A DNA stretch of 64,000 nucleotides. Source: Prauserella cavernicola. Its GTDB lineage: Bacteria; Actinomycetota; Actinomycetes; Mycobacteriales; Pseudonocardiaceae. A model generated the notes under the pieces. That model worked only from the letters and a program-made list of their open reading frames with translations, was not told where the DNA came from and did not search any database. The stretch lies in the NCBI RefSeq assembly GCF_016595675.1, contig NZ_JAENJH010000001.1, positions 558,001-622,000 on the forward strand, written 5' to 3'. The translations under genes and the position numbers were made by a program. Every line of letters begins with the position of its first letter. Position 1 is the first letter of the stretch. This document shows positions 28,852 to 37,140 of the stretch, one piece after another.

Positions 28852-29754
28852 ATGAAAACTACAAGTAACGAGTCCCGCGACGCGCCACTGCACGAACGCG
28901 TGGCCGCGCTGGCCGATGGCATGTCGGCCAGCGAACGGATGGTGTCCGAGTACATGGCCGACCATCCCGAGATCGTGGTGTCCTGTTCGGCCAGTGAGCT
29001 GGGCTCCCGCACCGGAACCAGCGACGCCACCGTGGTGCGTGCCGCGAAGGCGTTGGGCTACGGCGGTTTCCGCGAGCTCAAACGCAGCATGCTCGACGTC
29101 CTGACCCGGCAGCGCGACCTCGCGGCGACCATGGACGACCGGCTGGCGCGCGTGTCCACTGAGGACAACCAGGTGGCGCGCGTGCTCGACGACACGGTGA
29201 CGCTGCTCGGCCAGCTCCGGCGCGGACTCGACACCGCGTCGTGGCAGCGCGCCGTCGACGCGCTGATCGCCGCACCCGCGGTGATGACCTACGGCATCGG
29301 CCCCGCCGCGAGTCTCGCCGACTACCTGCGCCTGTCGCTGACCCGCATCGGCGTGCACGCGCGCGGCGGCGGCATCACCGGGTTCCGGCTCGCCGACGAC
29401 CTGCTGACCCTGCGAGCCGACGAGGTCGTGGTGGTGTTCGCCCCGATCAGGCAGTTCCGGGAGATCTCGGTGATCGTCGAGCACGCGAACACCGTGGGCG
29501 CGAAAGTCGTGGTGATCACCGAGAGCCTCGGTCTCGCGCTGGAGCCGAAGGTGCACGCCGTGCTGTCGACCCCCCAGTCCACCACCACGGCCGCCAGCGA
29601 GGTGACCGCCGGGCTCGTGCTGGCGCACGCGCTGACACTCAGCGTCGCCTCCGCCACCCACGACACCGCGGTGGACGCGCTGCGGCTGGTCAACCAGCTG
29701 CGCGCGGGCGTCGTCGGTGCCGAACTCGACGTCACCCCACTGCCCACCGACTAG
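28852..29754 (+). CDS. RpiR-family transcriptional regulator (HTH + SIS domain)
   Basis: A 300-residue regulator. The N-terminal HTH_6 domain contains SASERMVSEYMADHPEIVV and the recognition region TGTSDATVVRAAKALGYGGFRELK. The C-terminal SIS domain (about 125-270) has ALIAAPAVMTYGIGPAASLADYL and DEVVVVFAPIRQFREISVIVEHA, normally a sugar-phosphate pocket, though members near non-sugar catabolic genes also exist. It is divergent from the hyu-tct operon and 23 bp upstream of a second flavoprotein. An ATG-TCG-TAA mini-ORF (28844-28852) overlaps its ATG and lies closer to the AGGAAGGGG box than the gene start does. Confidence 0.88.
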   Translation: MKTTSNESRDAPLHERVAALADGMSASERMVSEYMADHPEIVVSCSASELGSRTGTSDATVVRAAKALGYGGFRELKRSMLDVLTRQRDLAATMDDRLARVSTEDNQVARVLDDTVTLLGQLRRGLDTASWQRAVDALIAAPAVMTYGIGPAASLADYLRLSLTRIGVHARGGGITGFRLADDLLTLRADEVVVVFAPIRQFREISVIVEHANTVGAKVVVITESLGLALEPKVHAVLSTPQSTTTAASEVTAGLVLAHALTLSVASATHDTAVDALRLVNQLRAGVVGAELDVTPLPTD

Positions 29755-29777
29755 CCAACCAGCGAAGGGAGCGCCGC

Positions 29778-30896
29778 GTGCGCGTCATCGTCCTCGGCCT
29801 CGGAGTCGTCGGAGCGGCCGTCGCCGCGAACCTGGCCCAGCGCGGGCACGAGGTCACCGTGCTCGACGCGGCCGGCGCACCGGCACTCGGAACGACCTCG
29901 ACCACGTTCGCCTGGGTCAACGCCAACAACAAGCGACCGCCGCACTACCAGCGGCTCAACGCCGACGCGCTGCGCGAGCACCTGCGGCTCGGCGGACAGG
30001 ACGCGGGCTGGCTGGTCCAACGTGGACATCTGGAGTACGCGACCGGCGACGACCACAGGGCACGGCTCACCGAACGGGTCGAGCGACTGCGGGGACTGGG
30101 CTATCGCGCGGAGTTCCTCGACGGGACAAGGGCCGCCGAACTGGAGCCCGACCTGCGGGTGGCTCCCGACGCGCTCGTCGGCTGGTTCGCCGAGGAGGCG
30201 CACTGCTATCCGGAGCTGTTCGTGGCGGCGATGCTCGGTTCCGCGCCGGTCACCGTGGAGACCGGCCACACTGTGACCGCGGTGACCGGCGACGGAACCG
30301 TGCACCTTGCCGACGGCTCGAGGCGGACCGCCGACCAGGTGGTGACCTGCCTGGGCAGGCACACCGGCTCCCTGCATCCCGAGGTGCGCATGATGGAGCC
30401 GGAGAAGGGCAACGCGGTGGTCGGGTTCCTCGGGCGGACCGCACCGGTGCCGGTGCGGCTCTCGCGCGTGGTCACCACCGCGTCGGTGAACCTGCGGCCC
30501 GCGGGAGGCGGGGCGCTGCTGGCGCAGACGCTCGACCAGGACACCCATGCCGATCCGCACGGTCCGGTCCCGGAGCACGTGACCGAGACGATGCGCGAGC
30601 GGATCGCACAGCGGGTGGGGATGCCGGTGAACATCGACGCGATGCTGCTGGGGCAGCGGTCGCTGCCCGCCGACGGACTGCCCGTGGTGGGCCCCGTCGG
30701 CCCGCGCTCCTACGTCGTGACCAGCCACAGTGCCGTGACACTCGCCCCGCTGTTCGGCGAGCTGGTGGCACGGGAGCTGACCGGCGACGAGCAGGAGCGG
30801 CTCACGCCCTACCGACCGGGCCGGTTCGCCGGCGCTACCGGCGACACCAACGAGACCGGCACGGTGCGGCCTGCGCGACTGCCCGGCGAGCAGTGA
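29778..30896 (+). CDS. FAD-dependent amino acid oxidase/dehydrogenase (DAO family)
   Basis: A 372-residue flavoprotein starting at a GTG with GAAGGGAG upstream. VRVIVLGLGVVGAAVAANLAQRGHEVTVLDA is the GxGxxG nucleotide fold; TTSTTFAWVNANNKRP and LPADGLPVVGPVG, followed by YVVTSHSAVTLAPLFGELVARELTG, match the D-amino-acid/glycine/sarcosine-oxidase-like family. It follows the RpiR gene by 23 bp and is probably cotranscribed. It is a second, distant flavoprotein in the hyu-tct locus and may act on the same N-alkylated amino acid pool. Substrate unknown. No membrane anchor. Confidence 0.8.
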   Translation: MRVIVLGLGVVGAAVAANLAQRGHEVTVLDAAGAPALGTTSTTFAWVNANNKRPPHYQRLNADALREHLRLGGQDAGWLVQRGHLEYATGDDHRARLTERVERLRGLGYRAEFLDGTRAAELEPDLRVAPDALVGWFAEEAHCYPELFVAAMLGSAPVTVETGHTVTAVTGDGTVHLADGSRRTADQVVTCLGRHTGSLHPEVRMMEPEKGNAVVGFLGRTAPVPVRLSRVVTTASVNLRPAGGGALLAQTLDQDTHADPHGPVPEHVTETMRERIAQRVGMPVNIDAMLLGQRSLPADGLPVVGPVGPRSYVVTSHSAVTLAPLFGELVARELTGDEQERLTPYRPGRFAGATGDTNETGTVRPARLPGEQ

Positions 30897-30900
30897 CCGC

Positions 30901-30936
30901 CGGCGACCGGCCCGGAACCCTCCGGACCGGTCGCCG
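30901..30936. terminator. bidirectional hairpin terminator
   Basis: A perfect 10-bp outer stem (CGGCGACCGG / CCGGTCGCCG) continues through a nested CCGGA/TCCGG pair around an ACCC loop. It lies between two convergent genes and has no U-tract. Confidence 0.75.
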
Positions 30937-30959
30937 AGACGAGCGCTGGATCAGCGGGA

Positions 30960-31808
30960 TCAGTAGCCGCGGTAGCCGCCGCCACCCGCCATCGAGGCGA
31001 GGCCGGGGTGCTCGGCGAAGCTGCCGTAGCGCGCCAGCGTGTAACGGACACCGGCGATGATGTTGTCCACCGGGTCGTAGATGTTGTCGTAGCCGGGCAG
31101 CTTGTAGGAGTTGAACGTCGGGTCGATCGTCTGCATCAGACCCTTCGACGGGGTGCCCTTGACCGCGTTACTGTCCCACAGGTTGATCGCGTTGGGATCA
31201 GCGCTGGACTCCTTCTCGATCACCGTGCGGATCGCGCCGGTGTCCGCCTTGGACACCGGGACGCCCTTGGACTGCATGATCGAGATCGCGTTCCAGATCC
31301 AGCCTTCCACGGCGTCCGCGGGCTGGGGCTGCGGTGGCTTGGGAGCCGGCTTCGGCGGCGCGGGGGCGGGCTTCGGCGGCTGGGGCTTGGCCGCGGGCTT
31401 GTGCTGCTCCGCCTTCTTCGGCGCGGGCTTGGCCGACTCGGCCTTCTGCTCGGCGGGCTTGCGCTCCGCCGCGAGGGTCGCCTTGCCCACCTCGGACTTG
31501 TCGCCGTCCTTGACGTTCTTGTCACCGGCGGGGCGAGCGGGCCCCGGGGTGGCGTCGCGGTTGCCCTCGGCCAGGCGCTGTGTCTGGGACGAGACGGCCT
31601 TGGCCTCGGCGGGAACCGACTCACCGCCGTCGGCGAGAGCACCCGTGCCCACCACGCCGCCGATGGCGGCGGCGATCAGGCCCATCGCCGCATAACCGCG
31701 GACGCTCTGGCGCTGTTTGCCTTCGAGGTTCTTGTAGTTCTCGTGGATTCGGGTCGGGGAAATACGCGCGGCATGTTTCTTAACATGCCGCGACAGGGTG
31801 TTCCATGC
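30960..31808 (-). CDS. lytic transglycosylase-like protein, SLT domain with Pro/Lys-rich linker
   Basis: About 282 residues. After a basic N-terminus comes one hydrophobic helix (GYAAMGLIAAAIGGVVGTGALA), likely a signal or anchor. A 90-residue linker rich in Lys, Pro and Ala (PKPAPAPPKPAPKPPQPQP) follows. The C-terminal 110 residues are an SLT/lysozyme-like domain with catalytic Glu in VIEKESSADPNAIN, then SKGLMQTIDPTF and VRYTLARYG. It would cleave peptidoglycan outside the cell. The GTG at 31808 has GAAGGAG upstream; an ATG 13 codons earlier (31847) is the alternative. It is preceded by a long AT-rich leader. Confidence 0.8.
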   Translation of the reverse strand, partial: AWNTLSRHVKKHAARISPTRIHENYKNLEGKQRQSVRGYAAMGLIAAAIGGVVGTGALADGGESVPAEAKAVSSQTQRLAEGNRDATPGPARPAGDKNVKDGDKSEVGKATLAAERKPAEQKAESAKPAPKKAEQHKPAAKPQPPKPAPAPPKPAPKPPQPQPADAVEGWIWNAISIMQSKGVPVSKADTGAIRTVIEKESSADPNAINLWDSNAVKGTPSKGLMQTIDPTFNSYKLPGYDNIYDPVDNIIAGVRYTLARYGSFAEHPGLASMAGGGGYRGY

Positions 31809-32070
31809 CACGGGCTCGTGGTCTCCTTCGGGGCGGGGATGTGCCATCCAGTCGGGGGCCTGGACGGCAGCGGCACGCGCGACCGGTCCTCACGGGACTC
31901 CGCTGCTTCGGGGGAAACATTCATCGCATCGCGACGCCTCCGAGAGATTACGAAAGCGAAACGAGGAAATCACTAGTGGGTGTCGTGAAACACAGATCAA
32001 CATTCTTTTTCGAAGCAACCTCGAACTGAGTTGATTCTTTCTATGAATGTGTTGACGTGTGCACGAAACG

Positions 32071-32084
32071 TGTTCACGTGAACA
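32071..32084. promoter_or_regulatory. perfect 14-bp palindrome
   Basis: TGTTCACGTGAACA is fully self-complementary and sits in the AT-rich part of the transglycosylase upstream region. It is a probable site for a dimeric regulator; no regulator gene is adjacent. Confidence 0.6.
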
Positions 32085-32154
32085 AGAAATGCGCCGTTTT
32101 CCTTGCGTCCACCCGCCATCGACACTGGTGGTCCAGTTGCTGAAGCGCTAACAT

Positions 32155-32166
32155 AACAGCGCTGTT
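32155..32166. promoter_or_regulatory. perfect 12-bp palindrome before pip
   Basis: AACAGCGCTGTT ends 34 bp before the pip start, next to a possible -10 (TAACAT). The form resembles TetR-type operators. The cognate regulator is not in the window. Confidence 0.6.
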
Positions 32167-32200
32167 GCATCGGCCGGATTCACCAACGAAGGGACGTCGC

Positions 32201-33169
32201 GTGCCCGACCGCCTGTACCCGCAGTACGAGCCCTACGCAGCGGGGTTGCTCGATGTCGGAGACGACAACCGGATCTACTGGGAGGAGTCGGGCAATCCGG
32301 ACGGCAAGCCGGCCGTCTTCGTCCACGGCGGGCCCGGATACGGGAGCAACCCGGCCCGGCGACGTTACTTCGACCCCGCCCGTTACCGCCTCGTGTTCGT
32401 CGACCAGCGCGGGTGCGGGCGCAGCGTCCCGCACGCGAGCGATCCGGCCGCCGACCTGCGCCACAACACCACCGAACACCTGCTCGCCGACCTGGAGCAG
32501 CTGCGCGAGCACCTCGGCATCGAGCGCTGGCTGCTCTTCGGCGGGTCGTGGGGCTCGACGCTGCAACTCGCCTATGCCCAGCGGCACCCCGAGCGCGTCA
32601 CCGAGATCGTGATCGCCGGCGTCACCACCTCCAGCGCCCGCGAGATCGACTGGCTCTACCGCGGCTCAGGGCGGTTCCTGCCCGAGGATTGGACCCGGTT
32701 CCGCGACGCCGTGCCCGAGTCCGACCGGGACGGCGACCTGCCCACCGCCTACGCCCGGCTGCTGGAGGATCCCGATCCCGACGTCCGGGTACGCGCCACC
32801 CACGCGTGGTGCGCGTGGGAGGACGCGCTGCTCGCCACCGAGCCGAACGGCATCCCGAACGCGTTCAGCGGACTTCCGCTCACCGACCGGCTCGCCCTGG
32901 TGCGGATCTGCGCCCACTACTTCTCCCACCGCGCGTGGCTGCCCGACGGCGCCCTGCTCGACGGTGCGGGCCTGCTCGCCGGGATCCCGGGTGTCCTGAT
33001 CCACGGCAAGCTCGATCTGAGCTGCCCACTCGATACGGCGTGGGAGCTCGCTCGCGCGTGGCCCGGCGCCGAGCTCACGGTCATCGACGACGCGGGGCAC
33101 CTCGGCAGTGACACGCTGCGCACGCGAATTCGCGGTGCACTCGACGAGTTCGCGACCTCGGGCCGGTAG
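32201..33169 (+). CDS. pip: prolyl aminopeptidase (proline iminopeptidase)
   Basis: A 322-residue cytoplasmic serine peptidase of family S33. It opens with RLYPQYEPYAAGLLDVGDDNRIYWEESGNPDGKP, typical of Pip, then has the oxyanion motif HGGPGYGSNP, FVDQRGCGRS and the nucleophile elbow GGSWGS. The acid Asp region is GKLDLSCP and the His lies in DDAGHLGS. It removes N-terminal proline from peptides. The GTG at 32201 has GAAGGGACG upstream. It is monocistronic. Confidence 0.92.
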   Translation: MPDRLYPQYEPYAAGLLDVGDDNRIYWEESGNPDGKPAVFVHGGPGYGSNPARRRYFDPARYRLVFVDQRGCGRSVPHASDPAADLRHNTTEHLLADLEQLREHLGIERWLLFGGSWGSTLQLAYAQRHPERVTEIVIAGVTTSSAREIDWLYRGSGRFLPEDWTRFRDAVPESDRDGDLPTAYARLLEDPDPDVRVRATHAWCAWEDALLATEPNGIPNAFSGLPLTDRLALVRICAHYFSHRAWLPDGALLDGAGLLAGIPGVLIHGKLDLSCPLDTAWELARAWPGAELTVIDDAGHLGSDTLRTRIRGALDEFATSGR

Positions 33170-33230
33170 CCCGTCCCGGCACCCGCCCTGACGCGAAGTT
33201 CGTTACCGAACCGTCATGGGCACCGTGAGC

Positions 33231-33249
33231 TGCGGGAAGCCTTACCTCA
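33231..33249 (-). promoter_or_regulatory. second, weaker iron-box-like sequence
   Basis: Read on the minus strand, this 19-mer (TGAGGTAAGGCTTCCCGCA) matches 13 of 19 positions of the IdeR/DtxR consensus TTAGGTTAGGCTAACCTAA. It lies 80 bp upstream of the better site. Confidence 0.4.
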
Positions 33250-33312
33250 CCACGAGGTTGCCGCCTCTATGTCCGGATCCGCCGACTGTCGATCTTGGAC
33301 AGTGCTGGACTT

Positions 33313-33331
33313 TCAGGTGAGGCTTACCTAA
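33313..33331 (+). promoter_or_regulatory. IdeR/DmdR iron box upstream of efeUOB
   Basis: TCAGGTGAGGCTTACCTAA matches 16 of 19 positions of the IdeR/DtxR consensus (TTAGGTTAGGCTAACCTAA), by my own comparison. It lies 46 bp before the efeU ATG, where it would overlap the promoter. Fe-loaded IdeR would repress the operon. Confidence 0.85.
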
Positions 33332-33376
33332 AACCCTTCTCGGCACCATTCGCACCGACGAGGAGGAGCGGTTCAG

Positions 33377-34222
33377 ATGCTGTTCTCGAGCACGTTGATC
33401 GGGCTCCGCGAAGGACTCGAGGCAGCCCTCGTCGTGAGCATCCTCGTGGCGTTTCTGGTCAGAACGGGGCGCGGATACGCGCTGCGCTGGGTATGGCTGG
33501 GAGTCGGGCTCGCCCTCGCGATCTCGATCGGCGTCGGCGCGATTCTCACCTTCAGTACGGCACAACTCTCGTTCGAGCAGCAGGAACTGCTCGGCGGCCT
33601 GCTGTCGATCGTCGCCGTCGCATTCGTCACCTGGATGATCTTCTGGATGCGCAGGGCATCGCGCACCATCGCGGCCGAACTGCGCGGAAAACTCGACCAC
33701 GCCCTCAAAGTGGGTCCGCTGGCGGTGTTCGTGCTGTCGTTCCTCGCGGTGGGCCGGGAGGGACTGGAGACCGCCGTGTTCTTCTACGCGGCGGTGCAGT
33801 CGGCGCAGAGCGGCACGGCGCGGCCGCTTCTCGGCTTCGCCATCGGCATAGCGATCGCCGTGGTGCTGGCCTACCTGCTCTACCGCGGCGCGATCCGGTT
33901 CGACCTCGGCCGCTTCTTCACGGTCACCGGTGTGCTGCTCGTGTTCGTGGCCGCGGGCGTACTCGGCTACGGGCTGCACGACCTGCAGGAGGCCGCGTTC
34001 CTGCCCGGCCTCGACGTGCTCGCGTTCGACGCCTCCGGTGTGCTGCCCGAGGACAGCTGGTACGGCGCGTTACTCAAGGGCATCTTCAACTACTCGCAAC
34101 AGACCACCGTGTTGCAGGCCGTGGCGTGGGCCCTCTACGTCGGCATCGTGCTGCCGTTGTTCCTGCGGCCTGCCAAGAAGACCGCGCGCCGCGACACCGT
34201 CGGCGCGGACGACAAGGAGTGA
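33377..34222 (+). CDS. efeU: ferrous iron permease EfeU (FTR1 family)
   Basis: A 281-residue membrane protein with about seven helices. It has the two iron-binding REGLE motifs of the FTR1 family: LREGLEAAL at residues 10-18 and GREGLETAV about residue 127. It imports iron together with EfeO and EfeB. It starts after a GAGGAGGAG box and ends at the efeO start. Length is normal. It is expected to be derepressed by iron starvation through the IdeR-type box at 33313-33331. Confidence 0.93.
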   Translation: MLFSSTLIGLREGLEAALVVSILVAFLVRTGRGYALRWVWLGVGLALAISIGVGAILTFSTAQLSFEQQELLGGLLSIVAVAFVTWMIFWMRRASRTIAAELRGKLDHALKVGPLAVFVLSFLAVGREGLETAVFFYAAVQSAQSGTARPLLGFAIGIAIAVVLAYLLYRGAIRFDLGRFFTVTGVLLVFVAAGVLGYGLHDLQEAAFLPGLDVLAFDASGVLPEDSWYGALLKGIFNYSQQTTVLQAVAWALYVGIVLPLFLRPAKKTARRDTVGADDKE

Positions 34223-34224
34223 CC

Positions 34225-35349
34225 GTGTCCGCCAAGTCCGTGGCCGCCCTCGCCGGGGCCGGCCTGCTCGCCGTGCTCGCCGGGTGCGGCGGCAATGGGG
34301 AATCCGCGACCGACGACGCCATCGCCGTCACCGCCACCGACTCGGCGTGCGAGGTCGCCACCACGTCCGCGAAGGCAGGCAAGATCACCTTCGAGGTCAC
34401 CAACAACGGCTCGCAGGTCACCGAGTTCTACCTCTACGGCCCCGGCGACCGGATCATGGGCGAGGTAGAGAACATCGCGCCGGGACTCACCCGCAGGCTC
34501 ATCGTCGACGTCCGCGACGGGGGCGACTACCAGACGGCGTGCAAACCCGGGATGAAGGGCGAGGGGATCCGCGGCGACTTCACGGTCACCGGCACGGCGG
34601 CCCAGCGCGACGACCCGGACGGCGGACTCGGCCGCGCCGTCGCCGGCTACCACGACTATGTGACCGGCGAGATCGCTCTGCTCGTGCCGAGAACCGAGGA
34701 GTTCGTCGCCGCGGTCAAGGCGGGCGACGTCAGCAGGGCCAAGGAGCTCTTCCCCGTCGCGCGCACGCACTGGGAGCGGGTCGAACCGGTCGCGGAGAGC
34801 TTCGGCGACCTCGACCCGCGCATCGACGGCCGCGAGGACGTCGTCGAGGAGGGCCTGGAGTTCACCGGCTACCACCGGCTCGAGAAGGACCTGTGGCAGA
34901 GCGGCCTGCGGCCCGACTCCCCCGAGGTCGCCGACCGGCTGCTCGCCGACATCCGCGAACTCGCCCGGCGAGCGCCGAACGTGGAGCTGACCCCGGTCCA
35001 GCTCGCCAACGGCGCCAAGGAACTGCTCGACGAGGTGGCGACCGGCAAGATCACCGGCGAGGAGGACCGCTACTCCCACACCGACCTCTGGGACTTCCGG
35101 GCCAATGTGGACGGATCGAAGGCCGCGGTGGAGGCTCTGCGGCCGGTGGTGCGGGAACGCGAGCCGGCCCTGCTGGACACGCTGGACACCAAGTTCGCCG
35201 AGCTGGACACGCTGCTCGACCGGCACCGCGCCGGTGACGGGTACGTGCTCTACACCGACCTGTCCGAGCAGCAGGTGCGCGAACTCTCCGCCGCCGTCGA
35301 CGCGCTCGGCGAACCGGCGAGCAAGGTGGCTGAAGTGGTGAGCCGCTAG
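34225..35349 (+). CDS. efeO: iron-uptake lipoprotein EfeO (cupredoxin + M75/imelysin domains)
   Basis: A 374-residue lipoprotein. The signal peptide ends with lipobox VLAGC, so it is anchored outside the membrane. An N-terminal cupredoxin domain (residues about 30-125; Cys in DSACEV and QTACKPGM) precedes the M75 peptidase-like domain, which carries the characteristic HxxE motif in GYHRLEKDLW. It captures iron and delivers it to EfeU. The GTG at 34225 is spaced 5 bp from AAGGAG; a GTG two codons earlier overlaps the efeU stop and is less well placed. Confidence 0.92.
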   Translation: MSAKSVAALAGAGLLAVLAGCGGNGESATDDAIAVTATDSACEVATTSAKAGKITFEVTNNGSQVTEFYLYGPGDRIMGEVENIAPGLTRRLIVDVRDGGDYQTACKPGMKGEGIRGDFTVTGTAAQRDDPDGGLGRAVAGYHDYVTGEIALLVPRTEEFVAAVKAGDVSRAKELFPVARTHWERVEPVAESFGDLDPRIDGREDVVEEGLEFTGYHRLEKDLWQSGLRPDSPEVADRLLADIRELARRAPNVELTPVQLANGAKELLDEVATGKITGEEDRYSHTDLWDFRANVDGSKAAVEALRPVVREREPALLDTLDTKFAELDTLLDRHRAGDGYVLYTDLSEQQVRELSAAVDALGEPASKVAEVVSR

Positions 35350-36602
35350 TGCCCGGGATGTCGCGGCGGCGCGTACTCGGTCTGACCGGCGCGGGCGCGG
35401 CCGTGGCCGGCGCGGGCGTGGCCGGCGGGTTCGCCGCCGACCACTGGCTGCACCCGACACCCGCCGAGGCCGGCGGTGGGGCTCGGCCGGTGCCGTTCAC
35501 CGGCGAGCACCAGGCCGGGATCGCCACGCCCGCGCAGGACCGGCTGCATTTCGTCTCCTTCGACGTCACCACCACCGACCGGGCCGAGCTGGTGGCATTG
35601 CTGCGAGAGTGGACGCGCGCGGCCACGCGGATGACGAGAGGTCTGCAGACCGTGCGGGACGGCGCGGTCGGCGGTTCGCCCGAGGCGCCGCCCGGCGACA
35701 CCGGTGAGGCACTGGACCTGCCCGCCTCCGCGCTCACCCTCACGATCGGCTTCGGTCCGAGCCTGTTTGACGACCGCTTCGGGCTGCGCGCCCACCGGCC
35801 TGCCGCACTGGTCGAGCTGCCCGCGTTCCCCGGTGACGACCTCGACCCCGCGCGCTGCGGCGGCGACCTGTGCGTGCAGGCGTGCGCCAACGACCCGCAG
35901 GTGGCCGTGCACGCCATCCGCAACCTCGCCCGCATCGGCTTCGGCAGGGTGGCCGTGCGATGGTCGCAGCTGGGGTTCGGGCGCACGTCCTCCACGAGCC
36001 GCGCGCAGTCGACGCCCCGCAACCTCTTCGGGTTCAAGGACGGCACCAACAACCTCAAGGCCGAGAACACCGGCGCGCTCGACGAGCACGTGTGGGTGCG
36101 ACCCGGCGACGGTCCGTCCTGGCTCGCCGGGGGCACCTACCTGGTGGCGCGGCGAATCCGGATGCACGTCGAGACCTGGGATCGCACATCGCTGAGCGAG
36201 CAGGAGGCGATCGTGGGGCGCGCCAAGGGCACCGGCGCTCCCCTGGGCCAGGTCCGCGAGTTCGACCCCGTCGACCTGCACGTGCGTGGCGAGGGCGGCA
36301 CGCCGTTGATCGGAGCGGACGCCCACATCCGGCTCGCGTCGGCGCAGTCGCTCGGCGGCGCCCGCATCCTGCGCCGCGGCTACAACTTCACCGACGGCTC
36401 CGACGGGCTCGGCCACCTGGACGCGGGCCTGTTCTTCCTCTGCTTCAACCGCGACAGCCGGGCCGGGTTCGTGCCCATGCAGCGAGCGCTGGCGGCCCGC
36501 GACGTGATGATGGAGTACCTCGAGCACACCGGGTCGGCGCACTTCGCGTGCCCGCCGGGCGTGCGCGAGGGCGGCTACTGGGGCGAGACCCTGTTCGGCT
36601 GA
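35349..36602 (+). CDS. efeB: Dyp-type haem peroxidase EfeB, Tat-exported
   Basis: A 417-residue enzyme. The N-terminus SRRRVLGLTGAGAAVAGAG is a twin-arginine signal, so the folded haemoprotein is exported. The Dyp motifs are visible: LFGFKDGTNN (distal Asp of the GxxDG motif), VWVRPGDGPSWLAGGTYLVARRIRM and DAGLFFLCFNRD. In the EfeUOB system it oxidises Fe(II) or extracts iron from haem. The GTG start overlaps the efeO stop by one base; an ATG three codons on is an equal alternative. Confidence 0.92.
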   Translation: MPGMSRRRVLGLTGAGAAVAGAGVAGGFAADHWLHPTPAEAGGGARPVPFTGEHQAGIATPAQDRLHFVSFDVTTTDRAELVALLREWTRAATRMTRGLQTVRDGAVGGSPEAPPGDTGEALDLPASALTLTIGFGPSLFDDRFGLRAHRPAALVELPAFPGDDLDPARCGGDLCVQACANDPQVAVHAIRNLARIGFGRVAVRWSQLGFGRTSSTSRAQSTPRNLFGFKDGTNNLKAENTGALDEHVWVRPGDGPSWLAGGTYLVARRIRMHVETWDRTSLSEQEAIVGRAKGTGAPLGQVREFDPVDLHVRGEGGTPLIGADAHIRLASAQSLGGARILRRGYNFTDGSDGLGHLDAGLFFLCFNRDSRAGFVPMQRALAARDVMMEYLEHTGSAHFACPPGVREGGYWGETLFG

Positions 36603-36617
36603 GTTCGGCCGGCTCGT

Positions 36618-37034
36618 TCAGCCCGCGGGCTGGTGACCGAGCTGCGCGAGCAGACTGGCCTGGTCGTAGTACAGACTGCCGTCGGTGACGAGACCGTCGT
36701 CGTTGTAGTGCAGCACCTCGCAGAACCGCAGCGCCATCCGCTTTCCGCTCTGAGGGAAGGGGCCCAGCGCCCCGTCCTGCGTCCCGGTGCCGGTGAACTC
36801 GGCGACGCTGTGATCGGGCCCGTCGTGGAAGTGCTCCTCGGTCGCGGCCGCGTCGGAGAAGGCGCCGACCCAACCGTCGCGGAGGTAGTCGACGATCTCC
36901 GCGCGCCCCTTGAGCGTCGTGTCCCTGGCGACGTCGGTGTACTCGGCGTCCGGCGCGAAGTCGGCGCTGACGGCGTCCCAGTCCCTGCGGTTGAACGCCT
37001 CGTGTGAGGCACGGTGTTTGTCGGAGTAGCTCAT
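36618..37034 (-). CDS. SnoaL-like/NTF2-fold protein
   Basis: A 138-residue protein with the nuclear-transport-factor-2 cone fold: helix SYSDKHRASHEAFNRRDWDAVSADFAPDAEYTDV, then TLKGRAEIVDYLRDGWVGAF, and a final strand pair GKRMALRFCEVLHYNDDGLV. The pattern fits the SnoaL-like polyketide cyclase/ketosteroid isomerase superfamily, most members of which have no known substrate. The ATG at 37034 has GGAAG 8 bp upstream. Monocistronic, convergent with efeB. Confidence 0.7.
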   Translation of the reverse strand: MSYSDKHRASHEAFNRRDWDAVSADFAPDAEYTDVARDTTLKGRAEIVDYLRDGWVGAFSDAAATEEHFHDGPDHSVAEFTGTGTQDGALGPFPQSGKRMALRFCEVLHYNDDGLVTDGSLYYDQASLLAQLGHQPAG

Positions 37035-37140
37035 GATCACTGCTTCCGTTCCCGCCGGAAGGAATCCCGGCGGCAGGGAAACTACGCGCGCCCCTCCGTG
37101 GTCAGTAGAGCCTTCCGGCCCCCGGGATCTGCCTGGGATT

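Larger units (their letters stand above)
31848..32200. other. intergenic region with AT-rich leader and palindromes
   Basis: This gap between the divergent transglycosylase and pip genes is much more AT-rich than its surroundings in 31930-32100. It holds two perfect palindromes (32071-32084 and 32155-32166). I found no open frame with a credible start and no match to the c-di-AMP (ydaO) riboswitch that often precedes such hydrolases. Confidence 0.6.

Noticed and set aside
31848-32100. A c-di-AMP (ydaO) riboswitch ahead of the transglycosylase
   Set aside because: Such leaders are common before actinobacterial wall hydrolases, so it was looked for on the minus strand, but the conserved core segments were not found.
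36619-36632. CAGCCCGCGGGCTG palindrome at the end of the NTF2-like gene as a terminator
   Set aside because: It is a perfect palindrome with no loop and lies largely inside the coding end; too short and unlooped for a convincing hairpin.
37047-37085. Hairpin CGCCGG...CCGGCG upstream of the NTF2-like gene as a riboswitch or attenuator
   Set aside because: Only a 6-bp stem, with no recognised RNA family pattern; common by chance at this GC content.
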